Assembly (NCBI GenBank): GCA_013339895.1
Contig: JABACO010000031.1
Span: forward strand, 1-64,000
Direction: 5' to 3'
DNA from: Ephydatia muelleri
Lineage: Eukaryota > Porifera > Demospongiae > Spongillida > Spongillidae
DNA: 64,000 nucleotides
The notes under the pieces: generated by a model
What the model saw: the letters and a program-made list of their open reading frames with translations, nothing else
What the model was told of the DNA's origin: nothing
The model's database searches: none
Made by a program: the position numbers and the translations under genes
In this document: one piece after another, positions 19,433 to 29,869 of the stretch
How positions within the stretch are numbered: the first letter of the stretch is position 1
How the letters are laid out: each line of letters opens with the position of its first letter

Positions 19433-21993
19433 CAGGGTTTCCGATAAGGAGCAAGAAGTGTTCTGACAAAATGTCAGAACATGAACAAAATTGACCAGAC
19501 ATATGGTTTAGTTGATCAGACATGATTCGATGCGGATTTTAAATTTAATTGTGCTTTTCATTTACAACTGATACACAATGTCTAGAATTACAGGTTTGAC
19601 TTTCAGTCTGAATATACCAGTTAGCATCTACTGCTCAATCCAATCTTCCCAACCATCTAAGACAAGTGCATCTTCTTCTTCATTGTCATCAATAATCTAT
19701 ACCTCCGCAGCAGCGGATTCTGGTGTTTTTCTTGTGTCTTTGACAGTACGGCGTGTTTTTGCACTCCACCAGAGTTTTACAGCACCACTAGCATCCCAGG
19801 CAGACATTTCTGGTGCATCGACTGATATTCGCATCAAATCATCTAAATTGTCTTCACTGAGCCTTGTTCGCTTTTCAGTTTTTATGTTTTTCAAAACTGA
19901 GAACATCCTTTCAACTTTACCGTTGGACATTGGAAGGCAGAATAGCAGCTCTACTAGTGCCAGGATGTTTGACCACTTTTTTGCATCAACTGCATTAAAC
20001 AGTTTCCACCAAACAACAGAATAGTCCTCTTGAACAAGATTCAAGTATCTCTTTGCATAGTCCACCATATCGTCCCATTCCTGTTGCAAGACACTGCAAT
20101 CGACTTTAGCATGTTCCAATGGAGTTCTAAATCTGATGCTAATGGCATCAATTGCACTATTTCCAAAGGAGGCATCATCCTTTCTCTCCCAACCCATTGG
20201 AGCAAGAATTGTCAGGGCATGAGTTAGTAGATCTGGACACTGTACTTTCAGACGATCTTTAAGGCAGGCTTCAATTGCTTGTACACATTGGTCTTTTGTT
20301 TTCTTGAGAGATGTTATACAGCCATCAAAATTGGTTAGTTGTGCTCCTTGATATGATACTCCTCCATCATCACTCTGTTGGATGGCTCCTATTACCTTCT
20401 TAACAGTAGGGAGATCTTCAAAGGCCATATCCCTTACCTTTTCCATAGCCTTCTTCGTTTTCAAGAAGGCTTCTATGGCCCCAATAATGGACACTTCATC
20501 ATTTTGAAGAGCAACACAAAGAATTGCTGCAGGCTTCAATAGATCATGAAAAAGAGCACAACCATAAAGAACTTTAGCATTATGCCATTGCTGCAGATAA
20601 CCCTTCATTTTTTGCCTGTCGGTAGATTTCATTGATGGGTCTTCAGATAGAATGGCTAGATGGTTGAGATAGGCTCCTAGTCGGTTCACAACTCTCTCTA
20701 AAGCAGCTAACTTGTGAGCAATGAATCGAGTACCACATGCCCTAAGAGGCTTTATACCACGACTTCTTGGCATTTCTGATGGTTCTAGGCATGCTTTTAA
20801 CTCAGCCACAATGTCTTCAATTTCTCGGCACTTTTTCGGTGATTTTTCATATAAAAAATACAGCTTCAACAGCATGTCATCCACTGTTGAGAAATATGTA
20901 TTTTTTAAAGCATCTTTTAAAGCAAGCTCTAGGCGATGGGAAAGGCACCAAAACACAACAATCCAAGGCATGGACTCTTCAAGATGCCCTCGTAGTCCTC
21001 CAGAAGCAATATTGGCATTTGTTCCATCACAGCCAAATCCTATTACCTTTGTCTCCCAATCAGAAATGCCCACATGACTCATGGCATTCTTAAAGCACTG
21101 GAACAATCCTTCTGCATTGGCTCGCTTGATTTCCTGAACTGCCAGAAACCTGCTTCTCACGTGGACTTTTCTATCATTGCTATTAGCTTCAAACGATACC
21201 ACCAAAAACAGCTCATTTTCACTATTCCCAGAGTCAGTACTGCCATCTGCCTGTATGCTAATAAATTTGGCATCTGCTAAGACCTTTTTAAGGATTGACA
21301 GCTGATCTTCAGCAATGTAGTGGGCAAATTCAGTACACGCTTTATTGTTTTTATAACCTTCACCTAGGTCAACCCCATGACGTGTTTGAAGCTCACACAG
21401 GGACCCCATCTTTAAGAATGATAAATTCTCTTTGCAGATGAAAAAAGCGATATCAAACTTCCTTTTCACTCTTGCCTCAGTTTCAGCATCAAGGTTTTGT
21501 ATCATCTGTATGATCGGTGGACAGCTGCTGGCATTACTCGGCCCCGCTTGCTTCTTTTTAAAAAGCATCATTGCACGCGCGTGCATATCACTTTTCGCAT
21601 GATCTTTGAAACTGGTAGTACGCAGATTTGGTGTAATACCTTCAATGAATGTACTACGGAAGTTGCGCATTCCAACGAGCCTAGCTTCAAATTCTACACA
21701 AACTGCGCATTTCAGTAATCCAACCGTGTCTCGTCCATCCTTCTCGTACTTAAGCCAAAGCGACGTGTCCAATTCCTTGTCGTTCTCGGCCACCCACTTT
21801 TCAACAGTTTTAATCGTCACTAACCGCTTTTTTGGTGCTAAGACACCATCCTCAACGTCGTCCTCACCTTCCTCCTGAGCAAGCGCACGCTTTTTTTGTC
21901 CTGACATTTTGTCCGACCGTAATCAATTATGTTCGGACAAATGGCTTAATTGATCGGAAAATGGTATGTGTCCGAACGTTATCGGAAACCCTG
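19433..21993 (-). mobile_element. complete hAT-superfamily transposon, 2561 bp
   Basis: Perfect 15-bp terminal inverted repeats: CAGGGTTTCCGATAA at 19433-19447 and its complement at 21979-21993. They are flanked by the direct duplication CTTGA (19428-19432 and 21994-21998). The CAGGGTTTCC end is typical of hAT. The usual hAT duplication is 8 bp; a 5-bp one fits the hAT5-type group. The subterminal DNA holds repeated GTCAGA/GTCCGA/GATC-type motifs near both ends (19460-19520, 21905-21975), likely transposase sites. The single gene lies on the minus strand and is intact. Confidence 0.9.
19697..21907 (-). CDS. hAT transposase, 736 aa, uninterrupted
   Basis: It cuts and pastes its element through a DDE-type RNase H-fold nuclease. 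The N-terminus is basic (KKR at 5-7 and 26-28). A zinc-finger-like segment has CxxC at 67-70 and His at 103 and 109. The catalytic-core marks are DGSTDSGN (first Asp about 221), FGCDGTNAN (second Asp about 294) and CLSHRLELAL (the CxxH motif, 321-324). Near the C-terminus LFCLPMSNGKVERMFSVLKN is the hAT dimerisation region. The layout resembles ZNF862/KIAA1586-type domesticated hATs, but the terminal repeats show a mobile element. No stop or frameshift occurs over 2.2 kb in a region of decayed genes, so insertion was recent or the gene is under selection. The start is ATG 21907, close to the right end. Confidence 0.9.
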   Translation of the reverse strand: MSGQKKRALAQEEGEDDVEDGVLAPKKRLVTIKTVEKWVAENDKELDTSLWLKYEKDGRDTVGLLKCAVCVEFEARLVGMRNFRSTFIEGITPNLRTTSFKDHAKSDMHARAMMLFKKKQAGPSNASSCPPIIQMIQNLDAETEARVKRKFDIAFFICKENLSFLKMGSLCELQTRHGVDLGEGYKNNKACTEFAHYIAEDQLSILKKVLADAKFISIQADGSTDSGNSENELFLVVSFEANSNDRKVHVRSRFLAVQEIKRANAEGLFQCFKNAMSHVGISDWETKVIGFGCDGTNANIASGGLRGHLEESMPWIVVFWCLSHRLELALKDALKNTYFSTVDDMLLKLYFLYEKSPKKCREIEDIVAELKACLEPSEMPRSRGIKPLRACGTRFIAHKLAALERVVNRLGAYLNHLAILSEDPSMKSTDRQKMKGYLQQWHNAKVLYGCALFHDLLKPAAILCVALQNDEVSIIGAIEAFLKTKKAMEKVRDMAFEDLPTVKKVIGAIQQSDDGGVSYQGAQLTNFDGCITSLKKTKDQCVQAIEACLKDRLKVQCPDLLTHALTILAPMGWERKDDASFGNSAIDAISIRFRTPLEHAKVDCSVLQQEWDDMVDYAKRYLNLVQEDYSVVWWKLFNAVDAKKWSNILALVELLFCLPMSNGKVERMFSVLKNIKTEKRTRLSEDNLDDLMRISVDAPEMSAWDASGAVKLWWSAKTRRTVKDTRKTPESAAAEV

Positions 21994-22261
21994 CTTGATC
22001 GCACTGCATACTAGATGGTTTGCTTTACAGTTCCAGTACATGTACAGCTGATGTACGTTTGTACCGTTGTTCTCGAAACCGAGTAGTGCATGTTTTTAAC
22101 ATACATGTAGATTATTTCTGGTAGCATGTGAAGTCAGGGCTGACGCAAGCAGTAGATCGTAACGATGGACATGTGACGAACCAGAGATCATACATGATCT
22201 CTGCAAGCAAGAACAATGTGGGTCCGAGACCGAGCAGCAGGGAGAAAGCACAGGAAAAAAA

Positions 22262-22404
22262 CGTGTCGAATCACTTTATGATTTTCAGATGATTTGTCAC
22301 TTACATTATGTGACAGAATGTTTACAGACTGTAACATAATGTAAACATTCTGTAACAGAATGTAAGTGACAAATCATTTGAAAATCGTAAAGTGATTCGA
22401 CGCG
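22262..22404. mobile_element. foldback element, about 143 bp
   Basis: The left arm (CGTGTCGAATCACTTTATGA…) and right arm (…TCGTAAAGTGATTCGACGCG) are near-perfect complements over about 60 bases. The centre, ACATTATG/CATAATGT-type, is itself palindromic. It forms one long hairpin and has no ORF. It lies 270 bp from the hAT end but its termini are unrelated to it. Confidence 0.75.
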
Positions 22405-22825
22405 TTTTGGTCCGGTTAAAACCGTGCAACCGGACCGGCGGCGACGGCCCTGAATAATATTATTATGCTGATCTTGGCTGGTAAGGCCTAGGCCCTACGT
22501 AGCTACGCCGGCCACTGTCAACAGCCTTTTCCACACGCCGCTTGTTAAAGAACCTCATCGAATATGGCTGCCGTTTATAATATCTAAGGAGGTAAGAGCC
22601 AATTTGCGATGACGCTACCGCAACGCGCATGCGTAATAATCAACACAGGGAACCGAAACTAAAACTTGTTCTAAAAGAGATATTTTGTAATAAAAAAACT
22701 CTTTTTTCATATAAGTACTTTAAATAAAAATTGTTGTCGTATAGAATGTTAATTGATTTGCATTAATTTTTATGGTTTGATAAATCTTAGCTAAAAAAAT
22801 ACAACAAATTGTGAATCCTGCTTTC
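22405..22825. other. no gene seen
   Basis: It starts with a GC-rich patch with a small palindrome (GTCCGGTT…AACCGGACC), then turns AT-rich. Nothing coding. Confidence 0.4.
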
Positions 22826-23330
22826 AAATTTTGCGCAATGCATTGAACAACATCTTTTGGCCAACTTTATTCCAGGGAACTGTAAGCTACTCCGAAAAGC
22901 AACTATTTTCACTTCCTGCCCTCATGGTGGACTGGGAATTCGTGATCCCCTATCAACAGCAGTATCTTCCTTCCAAAATTCAAGAAATGTACATATATGC
23001 AATCAAGTGTAATATATATTTAATGACATGGACCATCTTTCGAAGCTACACTGGGAATTAAATCAAGAAATTGAAATCCAATGCCAGAACCATCTGAAGT
23101 CAGTTTTACCAACCTTTGATGACAACAAGAAGAGAGCAGTACAATGAGGAATTGATGGAAAGACCTCAGCATGGTTGACAGTAATACCACTGGCATGTCA
23201 TTATTTTGATGAGAGCAATATTTGCGATGCTTTTTGCTGTCCTTCGAGCTACAAATCTGTGCATTCGTGGCAGTAGAGTGAAATGGAGAAGGATTGAGAT
23301 TAAAGATGGAGCTGGGCTTCCAAACCTGCC
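22826..23330 (+). pseudogene. non-LTR reverse transcriptase C-terminal fragment
   Basis: It reads LRNALNNIFWPTLFQG, then SEKQLFSLPALM; after a one-base shift GGLGIRDPYQQQYLPSK; and later GKTSAWLTVIPLACHYFD. The ALF…E..LF.LPA..GGLGIR.P and SAWLT..PL motifs mark the region after the polymerase domain in LINE-type elements. Stops and frameshifts show it is dead. An AT-rich tail follows to about 23510. Confidence 0.6.
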
Positions 23331-23589
23331 AGAATAAATTTCAGCACTGTTTCTCGTGTTTCTTTTGTAGTATGTTTATATTTTTTAAATCGCTTTGTGT
23401 GTATGCATTTTTGTATTTCTGTTCGTCTTGTATTTATTTTATCTTTATACTGTTAATATCAAGTATCTTTGAAAATAAATATTTAAAAAATAAATAAAAA
23501 GAATACACTTGTAACGGTGAAAGTATAATTGGGATGTTTATATTTTTTAAATCGCTTTGTGTCCGACGAGTGCACATATAAAATTCATA

Positions 23590-23845
23590 TAAAATTTGTT
23601 ACAAACATGTCTTACGTTTAAATCGCTGTAACTTATTTTCAACACTTCATACTGCACCATTATGGTATGTAAAGTAGTATTGTGGCATCTTACACAAGCT
23701 CCGTGCCGACGTTACGAGACCCGATAGCCCATGGGGTTCAAAAACGCCACATCTTCAGGTAGGAGTGTCCAACTCGTTTTAAAATCGATGTCTACGTAGA
23801 GGGGTCCTGTGGCTATTGACGTATTCTTTTCGTTAATTGTTACTA
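23590..23845. repeat. dispersed repeat D, copy 1
   Basis: It is a diverged inverted copy of 29030-29330. The shared stretches include CTTACACAAGCTCCGTG, CCATGGGGTTC, GCCACATCTTCAGGTAGGAG and AGAGGGGTCCT on opposite strands. Non-coding. Confidence 0.6.
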
Positions 23846-24295
23846 TACAACCAGTGAACTCACATCACATCACCAGTGCTCATAGATGTACCACTCTATG
23901 ACCAACAAGCTCATACCACTCTACAAACAGTAAGCTCTCATACCACTGTATGACCAGTGAACACACACCACTCTACAACCAGTGAACTCACACCACTCTA
24001 CGACCAGTGAAATCACACCACTCTACGACCAACAAGCTCATACCACTCTACGACCAACAAGCTCACACCACTCTACCACTCTATGACCAACAAGCTCACA
24101 TCGCTCTATGTCCAGTGCTAAAACCACTCTCTGACCAACAAGCTCACACCACTCCTACACCAGTAAGCTCACACCACTCTACGAACAACAAGCTCACACC
24201 ACTCTACAACCAGTGAACACACACCACTCTACGACCAGTGAGCTCACCCCACTCTACGACCATTGAACTCACACCGTTCTACAACACTGTAAACT
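23846..24295. repeat. minisatellite, about 26-bp unit
   Basis: Irregular tandem copies of a unit close to AGCTCACACCACTCTACGACCA with variants (CCAGTGAACTC, CCAACAAGCTC, GAACAACAAG). There are no regular spacers, so it is not a CRISPR array. Confidence 0.85.
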
Positions 24296-24304
24296 TACGC
24301 CTTC

Positions 24305-24796
24305 ATGCAACCTATCCACATATCCACAGCATACACAAATCCATATGTAGTAGACACTGAACTTGGGAAGGAGATCACTGCGGGCTGGATCATCAATGAC
24401 CACATCAATATAATGAAGGCAAAGATCGACCTGAAAGCTGCCTTCCACCTGATTCCAGTACGAGCTGTGGACTGGGTGCACCTGGGCATGGACAGGACAT
24501 GTCTCCCATTTGGCCTTCGTTCATCTCTTTCTCTTATCAACAACTACGCCGATGCACTCCACTGGATCATGGCTAGCTACTATGGGGCCCAGCTGCTACC
24601 CTACCTGGATGACTTCCTCCTAGTTGGCCCTCCCGGCAAAGACACCTGTCAGGAGGCCATGTACCGTGTGCTGCTGGTGTGTGACCAGTTGGGCATCCCA
24701 GTGGCCTCTGAGAAGCTGAAGGGACCCACCACAACCCTAACTACCCTGGGCATAGTGATCAACACGTCAGCACAGCAGCTTCGCCTGCCCCCCTGA
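24305..24796 (+). pseudogene. DIRS/Ngaro-like reverse transcriptase segment
   Basis: The open frame carries MKAKIDLKAAFHLIPV, LPFGLRSSLSL, ADALHWIM and the catalytic box LPYLDDFLLVGPPG. YLDDF with LPFGLRS and DALHWI is characteristic of DIRS-type YR retrotransposons. It copies element RNA into DNA when intact. The frame is lost after QQLRLPP by an indel, and the N-terminal gag part is replaced by the minisatellite. Confidence 0.8.
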
Positions 24797-24829
24797 CAAG
24801 CTGGAACAGCTGACGGGCTAACCAAGTCT

Positions 24830-25400
24830 TGGTTATCCAAGCACAAGGCCACCAAGAGGGAACTGCTCTCGCTCATTGGTAAGCTCTCCTTTGCCAAGGT
24901 GGCGCCAGCAGTGAGGCTCTTCCTCTGCCACCTGATCGACCTGTCCACCACTGTCAGGAAGCTCCACCACCACATCAGTCTTAATGCTTTGGCAAGTGAC
25001 GTCATGTGGTGGGAGAGTTTTCTTCATTTGGGGAATGGTGTTGCCATTATTGTAGAGCCTGATAAGACTGAAGCAGACTCTCTCCAGCTCTTCACCGATG
25101 CCTCGGGCTCCCTGGGCTTTGGCACCTACTTCAATGGTGGTTGGTTTCGGGGTGACTGGCAGCTACACCGATGCCTCCCACTCTGTACCATCTAGTGGCT
25201 GGAACTATTCGCCATCATGGCTGTTGCCAGCACACGGGGTCCCCTCTGGACTGGGCTACGCATCCACTTCCATTGTGACAACCTCCCCATTTCCAGGCCT
25301 GGTCAAGACAGTCTGCAAAACAGCCTGAATTCATGCAACTGTTCCAAACCCTGTGCTTTGGGGCAGCCCAGCACAGTTTCACCATCCACATTCTCACTCA
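24830..25400 (+). pseudogene. DIRS-like RNase H segment
   Basis: The matching sequence continues in shifted frames: the helix region APAVRLFLCHLIDLS, then LFTDASGSLGFGTYFNGGWF (RNase H start with its Asp), then after a frame break LFAIMAVASTRGPLWTGLRI and HFHCDN. The order is that of a DIRS pol. Several frameshifts make it non-functional. Confidence 0.7.
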
Positions 25401-25779
25401 CCTGACAGATTGAACAGCATTACAGATGCCTATTCCCCAAATAACTTACCCCTGTTCTTTACTCTTGCCACCCAGGTGTACACTCGACCAATATCAACTC
25501 CACACCACTTGCCCGAGATCTGAATTACCATCTCCAACTCCTACTGGCCAAAGCTGTAGCCCCATCTACTAGAACTACACCATTGGTATCAGGCGCTACC
25601 AGGGTTTCTACCAGTCCTTCCAGGCACCAAGGAGACGGTCACTCTCTTAATCGCCCACCTTAGCCTGTCTCTGCATTCCAAGACCATCAGGTGTGTGTGG
25701 TAGAGTCTCTGTTTTGCACAACACCCTGGGGTTCAGAAGCCACATCTCCAGCCCATACTGAGTCTGCCATCAGAGGTAT

Positions 25780-26395
25780 CCAGCGCATAGAGGGGCCCAT
25801 TCACCTAAGGCCCACACGACTGCCAATGACACTGGCAATGCTGGGCCAGATGCTGAGGAGGCTGGAGAGAGCCTCCCTGAAGTAACACAACTGCCTCATG
25901 CTCAGGGCAGCCCTCACCCTTGTCTTCTTCAGTTTCCTGTGGGTTGGCAAATTTACTATGAAAAACAGGAGTTTCAATCCCAGGTTCTATCCTACCATGC
26001 AAGACAGTAGCTGGTCCAGAGAGGGCATGTAAAGCAGCCGAAAAATGACCAAATGGGCAGAGGTGCCACCATTTGTATTGGGCGTACACACCAATGCACG
26101 TGTCCAGTGGCAGCAGTGGAGGCCTATATGGGATGCTGCAGCTGTTCAGCCACTCTGCACCACTCTTCCACTACAGGGATGGGATGCCACTCACAGCCAA
26201 TGTTCTTCCCCTCGACCTTCCTACACCTGATAGAGCAATGTGGCTTCGATGCAGCCAAATTCAATACCCACAGTTTGCGCATTGGTGCTGCCAGCACTGC
26301 TGCCAGGGCAGGCCTCCCTTCAGACACTATTCAGAAGCTGGTCAGATGAAGAAGCTCAGCATACGAGACATACACTCGTCACCCCCCTGACACAC
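25780..26395 (+). pseudogene. DIRS-like tyrosine recombinase, broken
   Basis: The front part is PMTLAMLGQMLRRLERASLK. After a frame break it continues with PVAAVEAYMG and then FNTHSLRIGAASTAARAGLP, holding the HxxR catalytic motif. The final Tyr region is seen as SSAYETYTRHP in the next frame. Intact enzymes of this kind integrate the circular DNA copy. At least three frameshifts are visible. Confidence 0.7.
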
Positions 26396-26499
26396 CCATC
26401 AGACACCCAGAACCATGGCTGCTGCCCAGTAACTTATGCCCACTTGTATGTACCCATGCCTAACTGATGTAATGTACTCCCACAAGCCTGAAACCGTAT

Positions 26500-26880
26500 C
26501 CAAATCTCTAACCATTTTGGGGGGTTCACTTGGGCAACACCTGTTGGGATTATACCCTGGGACAGCCACCAAACCTTGACCAACATCTCGGTTTGGGACA
26601 CAGGCCGAGCCAATACATCAGCATGTTAGAGTAGTTTACATGACATGACTAGAGGATGATGCACATCAGTCTTAATACTTAGGCAAGAGCTGACGTCATG
26701 TGGTGGGACAGTTTTCTTCATTTGGGGAATGGTGTTGCCATGTTTTTAGAGCCTGATAACCATTTTGGGGGGTTCACTTGGGCAACACCTGTTGGGATTA
26801 TACCCTGGGACAGCCACCAAACCTTGACCAACATCTCAGTTTGGGACACAGGCCGACCCAATACATCAGCATGTTGATGG
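26500..26880 (+). mobile_element. duplicated 3' terminus with RNase H slice
   Basis: A terminal segment of about 120 bp beginning ACCATTTTGGGGGGTTCACT occurs twice (26511-26630 and 26759-26880). Between the copies stands 26663-26758, a diverged copy of 24966-25065 from the RNase H region. It may be a second, heavily deleted copy of the element that kept only a sliver of pol and the 3' end. Confidence 0.6.
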
Positions 26881-27324
26881 CATTAAAGAGAATAGAGGAC
26901 AAATCATAAGGGATTCCATGATCAGCATGTAAGAGGCTTTTTAATTTTTTTCTTAGAGTGGTGCAGGGTTGGATATTAAACTTTAACTTGCTACTTATGT
27001 CTGTGTAACTGCATGATAGGGTAGCTACATGTACAATGAAATTCATTGCCACAGCCTTCACACAAAATAAATACTTTATATGCGTGGTGCATAGTTTTCC
27101 ATCAAGAAGAGGCAGCACACAGTGTTGCAGATCACACTAGTCGTACATGTATGCAGGGAATGAAGTGAGTGTTCAAGTACTCCTAGAAGGGTATAGTAAG
27201 GGTGGGATGGGAAGCACAATACTTACTTTGTAGTAATTGTGAGAAGGCTAGACCAGGAACAGAAATCTGGATGATGGAGTGCAGTAACACTCATTGAATT
27301 CCCTGCATTCAACTAGTGGTGCAA
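26881..27324. other. no gene seen
   Basis: AT-rich sequence with no coding signal or clear repeat. Confidence 0.4.
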
Positions 27325-27523
27325 CATTGTACTGTTGGCCTGTCAGGCTAGGCTGTTACCTATGGTGATGACATTATTGTACCTACCTATCATTGTACTG
27401 TTGGCCTGTCAGGTTAGACTGTTACCTATGGTGATGACATTATTGTACCTACCTATCATTGTACTGTTGGCCTGTCAGGTTAGGCCTGTTACCTATGGTG
27501 ATGACATTATTGTACCTACCTAT
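27325..27523. repeat. three tandem copies of a 66-bp unit
   Basis: Units start at 27325, 27391 and 27457 (CATTGTACTGTTGGCCTGTC…). They differ by two or three bases; the last has one extra C. Because 66 is a multiple of three an open frame runs through it, but nothing supports a protein. Confidence 0.9.
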
Positions 27524-29029
27524 TATTACAGATTGGGGTGGGTCAGGGCCCATGGTAAGTTTACACAGACATACACAAGCTATAGTAACAATTTAGCTGT
27601 TGCCTTTTGAGCTGTTTCACGCTTGTGCAGAGGAAACGTTCAGAGATACAGACATTACACTTGAATGTATTTGGGTGTATCATCAGTGTTATGGTGTTGC
27701 CATATATGTCACGGTGCATACGTTTTGTTGTGTTTTGTGTGTGTGTGTGTGTGTGTGTGCAGTGATGTACTCAAGAATAGTACTGTGCCATTTGCATAAC
27801 GTATACGCATGCATAAGGGTGTGTGAACCAGTATGAGGGTATGATCACTCACTCCATATGGTGTGGGCAAAAAGAGACTTGAAGTCAGCATAAGCCGCAA
27901 TAGCTGAGGCATAAAGAATGATGGGGGGTTGTGCCAAATAAGAAAGCTTTATTACACACTTCTCCACGAAAGAAAGATTATGTGGTGAGTGCATAGGAAT
28001 ATGTAGGCATGTTGAGGTAAATATACCTTTGCCACAGGCATGTATACAATGGTATGGGAACACGATGTACAGTGTATGCAAGCACAAAGGATCGACCAAT
28101 CCAATGAGAAACTGAGAATCAATATAAGGGAGTACATTTACATACAAAGGACCAACTGTATGGGCCTATGGGGACACAATGCATACACAAATGAACAATC
28201 CTATAGGGACACAAGGTACCTGTGTGTACAAAGGACCAACCCTATGGGAATGGTATGCACAAATAGAAGACCAATTCTATGAGCACACGATGGATGTACA
28301 GTCATCCATCCTATGGGACACTGCATGTAGCTACACATGTGAGGGAGTTGCTGTAAGGAATGCTTCAACAACAATGCAGGCGAATAACTATACAGAAGCT
28401 CAGTACATAAACCCACTCAAAAGTGCACACAGTTTTAAATGGAATAGATCCTGTGCATGTGACAAAGTGTGGTGTGAGAGTGTATCATCATGTGCCACCT
28501 ATAGTACTGTACGTGAGGGAGGTGTCAACTGTACTTGTGCATATAACAATATGCCATACGATGGGGTACAGGTTTATGTACGCAACAATGCAAGTGTGTG
28601 CACAAGTGCATAAGGCTGTGTGAGCCAGCATGAGTGCATTTTCATGTACTATGCGTGAGCTGAAAATTGTAAAAAAATAAGACCGATGTCATTGCAAGCG
28701 TAGCTGAGTGGGCGTGACAAGAATTTTAGCAAGGGCTTTACTAATAGCAAATTGGAAGCTTTATTACATGACTAGAGGATGATGCAAGTGCGTAGCAATA
28801 GCCTTACTCACGCCGTGTTGAATACTGCCACTAATTCACCGGTATAAACTCGCTGCCTGGGTGAGGCAAAATTGTTGCGAACGCCTAGCTTAATTTTAGG
28901 CGAAGAATGGGCGGAACAAAGAAGTTATCGAAATGTATTGTTCATTGGGAGAATGGAACGCGCTCGCGCGCGGGGTTGCTTACAATAATGGCGCTCATCG
29001 AGCTGGAAAGTGCTTTAACTTTGCACAGC
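27524..29029. other. no gene seen; degenerate tandem stretch
   Basis: A short (GT)n lies at 27738-27760. The stretch 28130-28320 holds loosely repeated ACAAAGGACCAAC/CTATGGG words, an old tandem array. The open frame across 28179-28613 shows no known domain. TACATGACTAGAGGATGATG occurs both here (28765) and at 26640. Confidence 0.4.
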
Positions 29030-29330
29030 TATATCTCCGTAACGATTAACGAACCGAAAAACTCAATAGCGAAAGGACCCCTCTACCTACACACTGAGTT
29101 TGAAACAAATTGAACGCTCCTACCTGAAGATGTGGCAGTTTCGAACCCCATGGTAATCAGGTCTCATAACATTGACACGGAGCTTGTGTAAGACACCAAA
29201 ATATACATTCACATTCACATACAGAGATGGTGTGTTATGATGTGTTGAAAATGGAAAGTCGATAGCATTTACCCTTCCGAAGTTATAGCCGGTGATTTGA
29301 ACGTAAGGCATTTTTATTTGTAATATGCAC
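29030..29330. repeat. dispersed repeat D, copy 2 (inverted)
   Basis: This is the inverted partner of 23590-23845. It lies upstream of the start of gene 2. Confidence 0.6.
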
Positions 29331-29739
29331 TAGGTCTCTTTTCACGGAATTGATCCCATATCATTATGATCTCCCAACCTATCCATTGACGCAATCGGAA
29401 AATTATTTTTTGGGGGCTTAAAATGCATTCACATACTGCCGGAATTTGTCTGCGCTTCGTACTCTCAACTTACATGTAAACTGAGGTACGATAGAGCTGT
29501 AAAAACCGGCTGCATTTCAAATAGGATTGCAATACAAGGAGTGCGCATATGATATATTTTAGGTAAAGCGAATGCTTTAGCATCTATCAAACAGTAACAA
29601 CGGCTTGTTCAAAACGTTATTGAAACAAGCCTATTTACGGCATTACACAGGTATAATTATACACTCAATGTCTAGCCACAAAAGGCTGAGGCGGCCTTAC
29701 TCATGCAGCGGCCTGATTACATGTCTTTGTAATTGCCGC

Positions 29740-29860
29740 GTCACATTAGCCCCTCCCACCAGACCACCAGGCGTAGTACGTGCAGTCACGTGAGTGAATT
29801 TGCGTCGCCATTTTTATTTTTTCTGAGTGTGTTGCAGTACAGAATCTGAGACACAGCGGC
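29740..29860 (+). promoter_or_regulatory. candidate promoter/5' UTR of gene 2
   Basis: It holds the E-box CACGTG (in AGTCACGTGAGT) and GTCGCCATTTTT, which matches the YY1-type GCCAT core common near metazoan starts. No TATA box is obvious. It directly precedes the ATG at 29861. Inferred from position and motifs only. Confidence 0.35.
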
Positions 29861-29869
29861 ATGGCGCAA
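29861..29869 (+). CDS. three-codon first exon (gene 2)
   Basis: ATG GCG CAA followed at once by the donor GTAAGT, phase 0. The next acceptor in the right phase is at 30272, giving MAQ-NKASQLYVASEKGD. The ATG lies in a good initiation context (GCGGCATGG). Such tiny first exons leave the ankyrin exons free to be pure modules. The call depends on there being no other upstream exon. Confidence 0.55.

Noticed and set aside
23846..24295. Possible CRISPR-like array
   Set aside because: Units are contiguous and imperfect with no unique spacers, and the genome is animal.
27335..27610. Leu-rich 91-codon frame that looks like membrane repeats
   Set aside because: It arises because the 66-bp tandem unit is a multiple of three; no other coding sign.
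28179..28613. 144-codon frame with many Cys
   Set aside because: No recognisable domain; it overlaps a degenerate tandem repeat and lacks splice or start support.
28907..29113. 68-codon frame with good start
   Set aside because: It overlaps the dispersed repeat D and shows no domain.
29140..29165. TTCGAACCCC reminiscent of a tRNA T-arm
   Set aside because: No matching acceptor, D or anticodon arms; it lies within repeat D.
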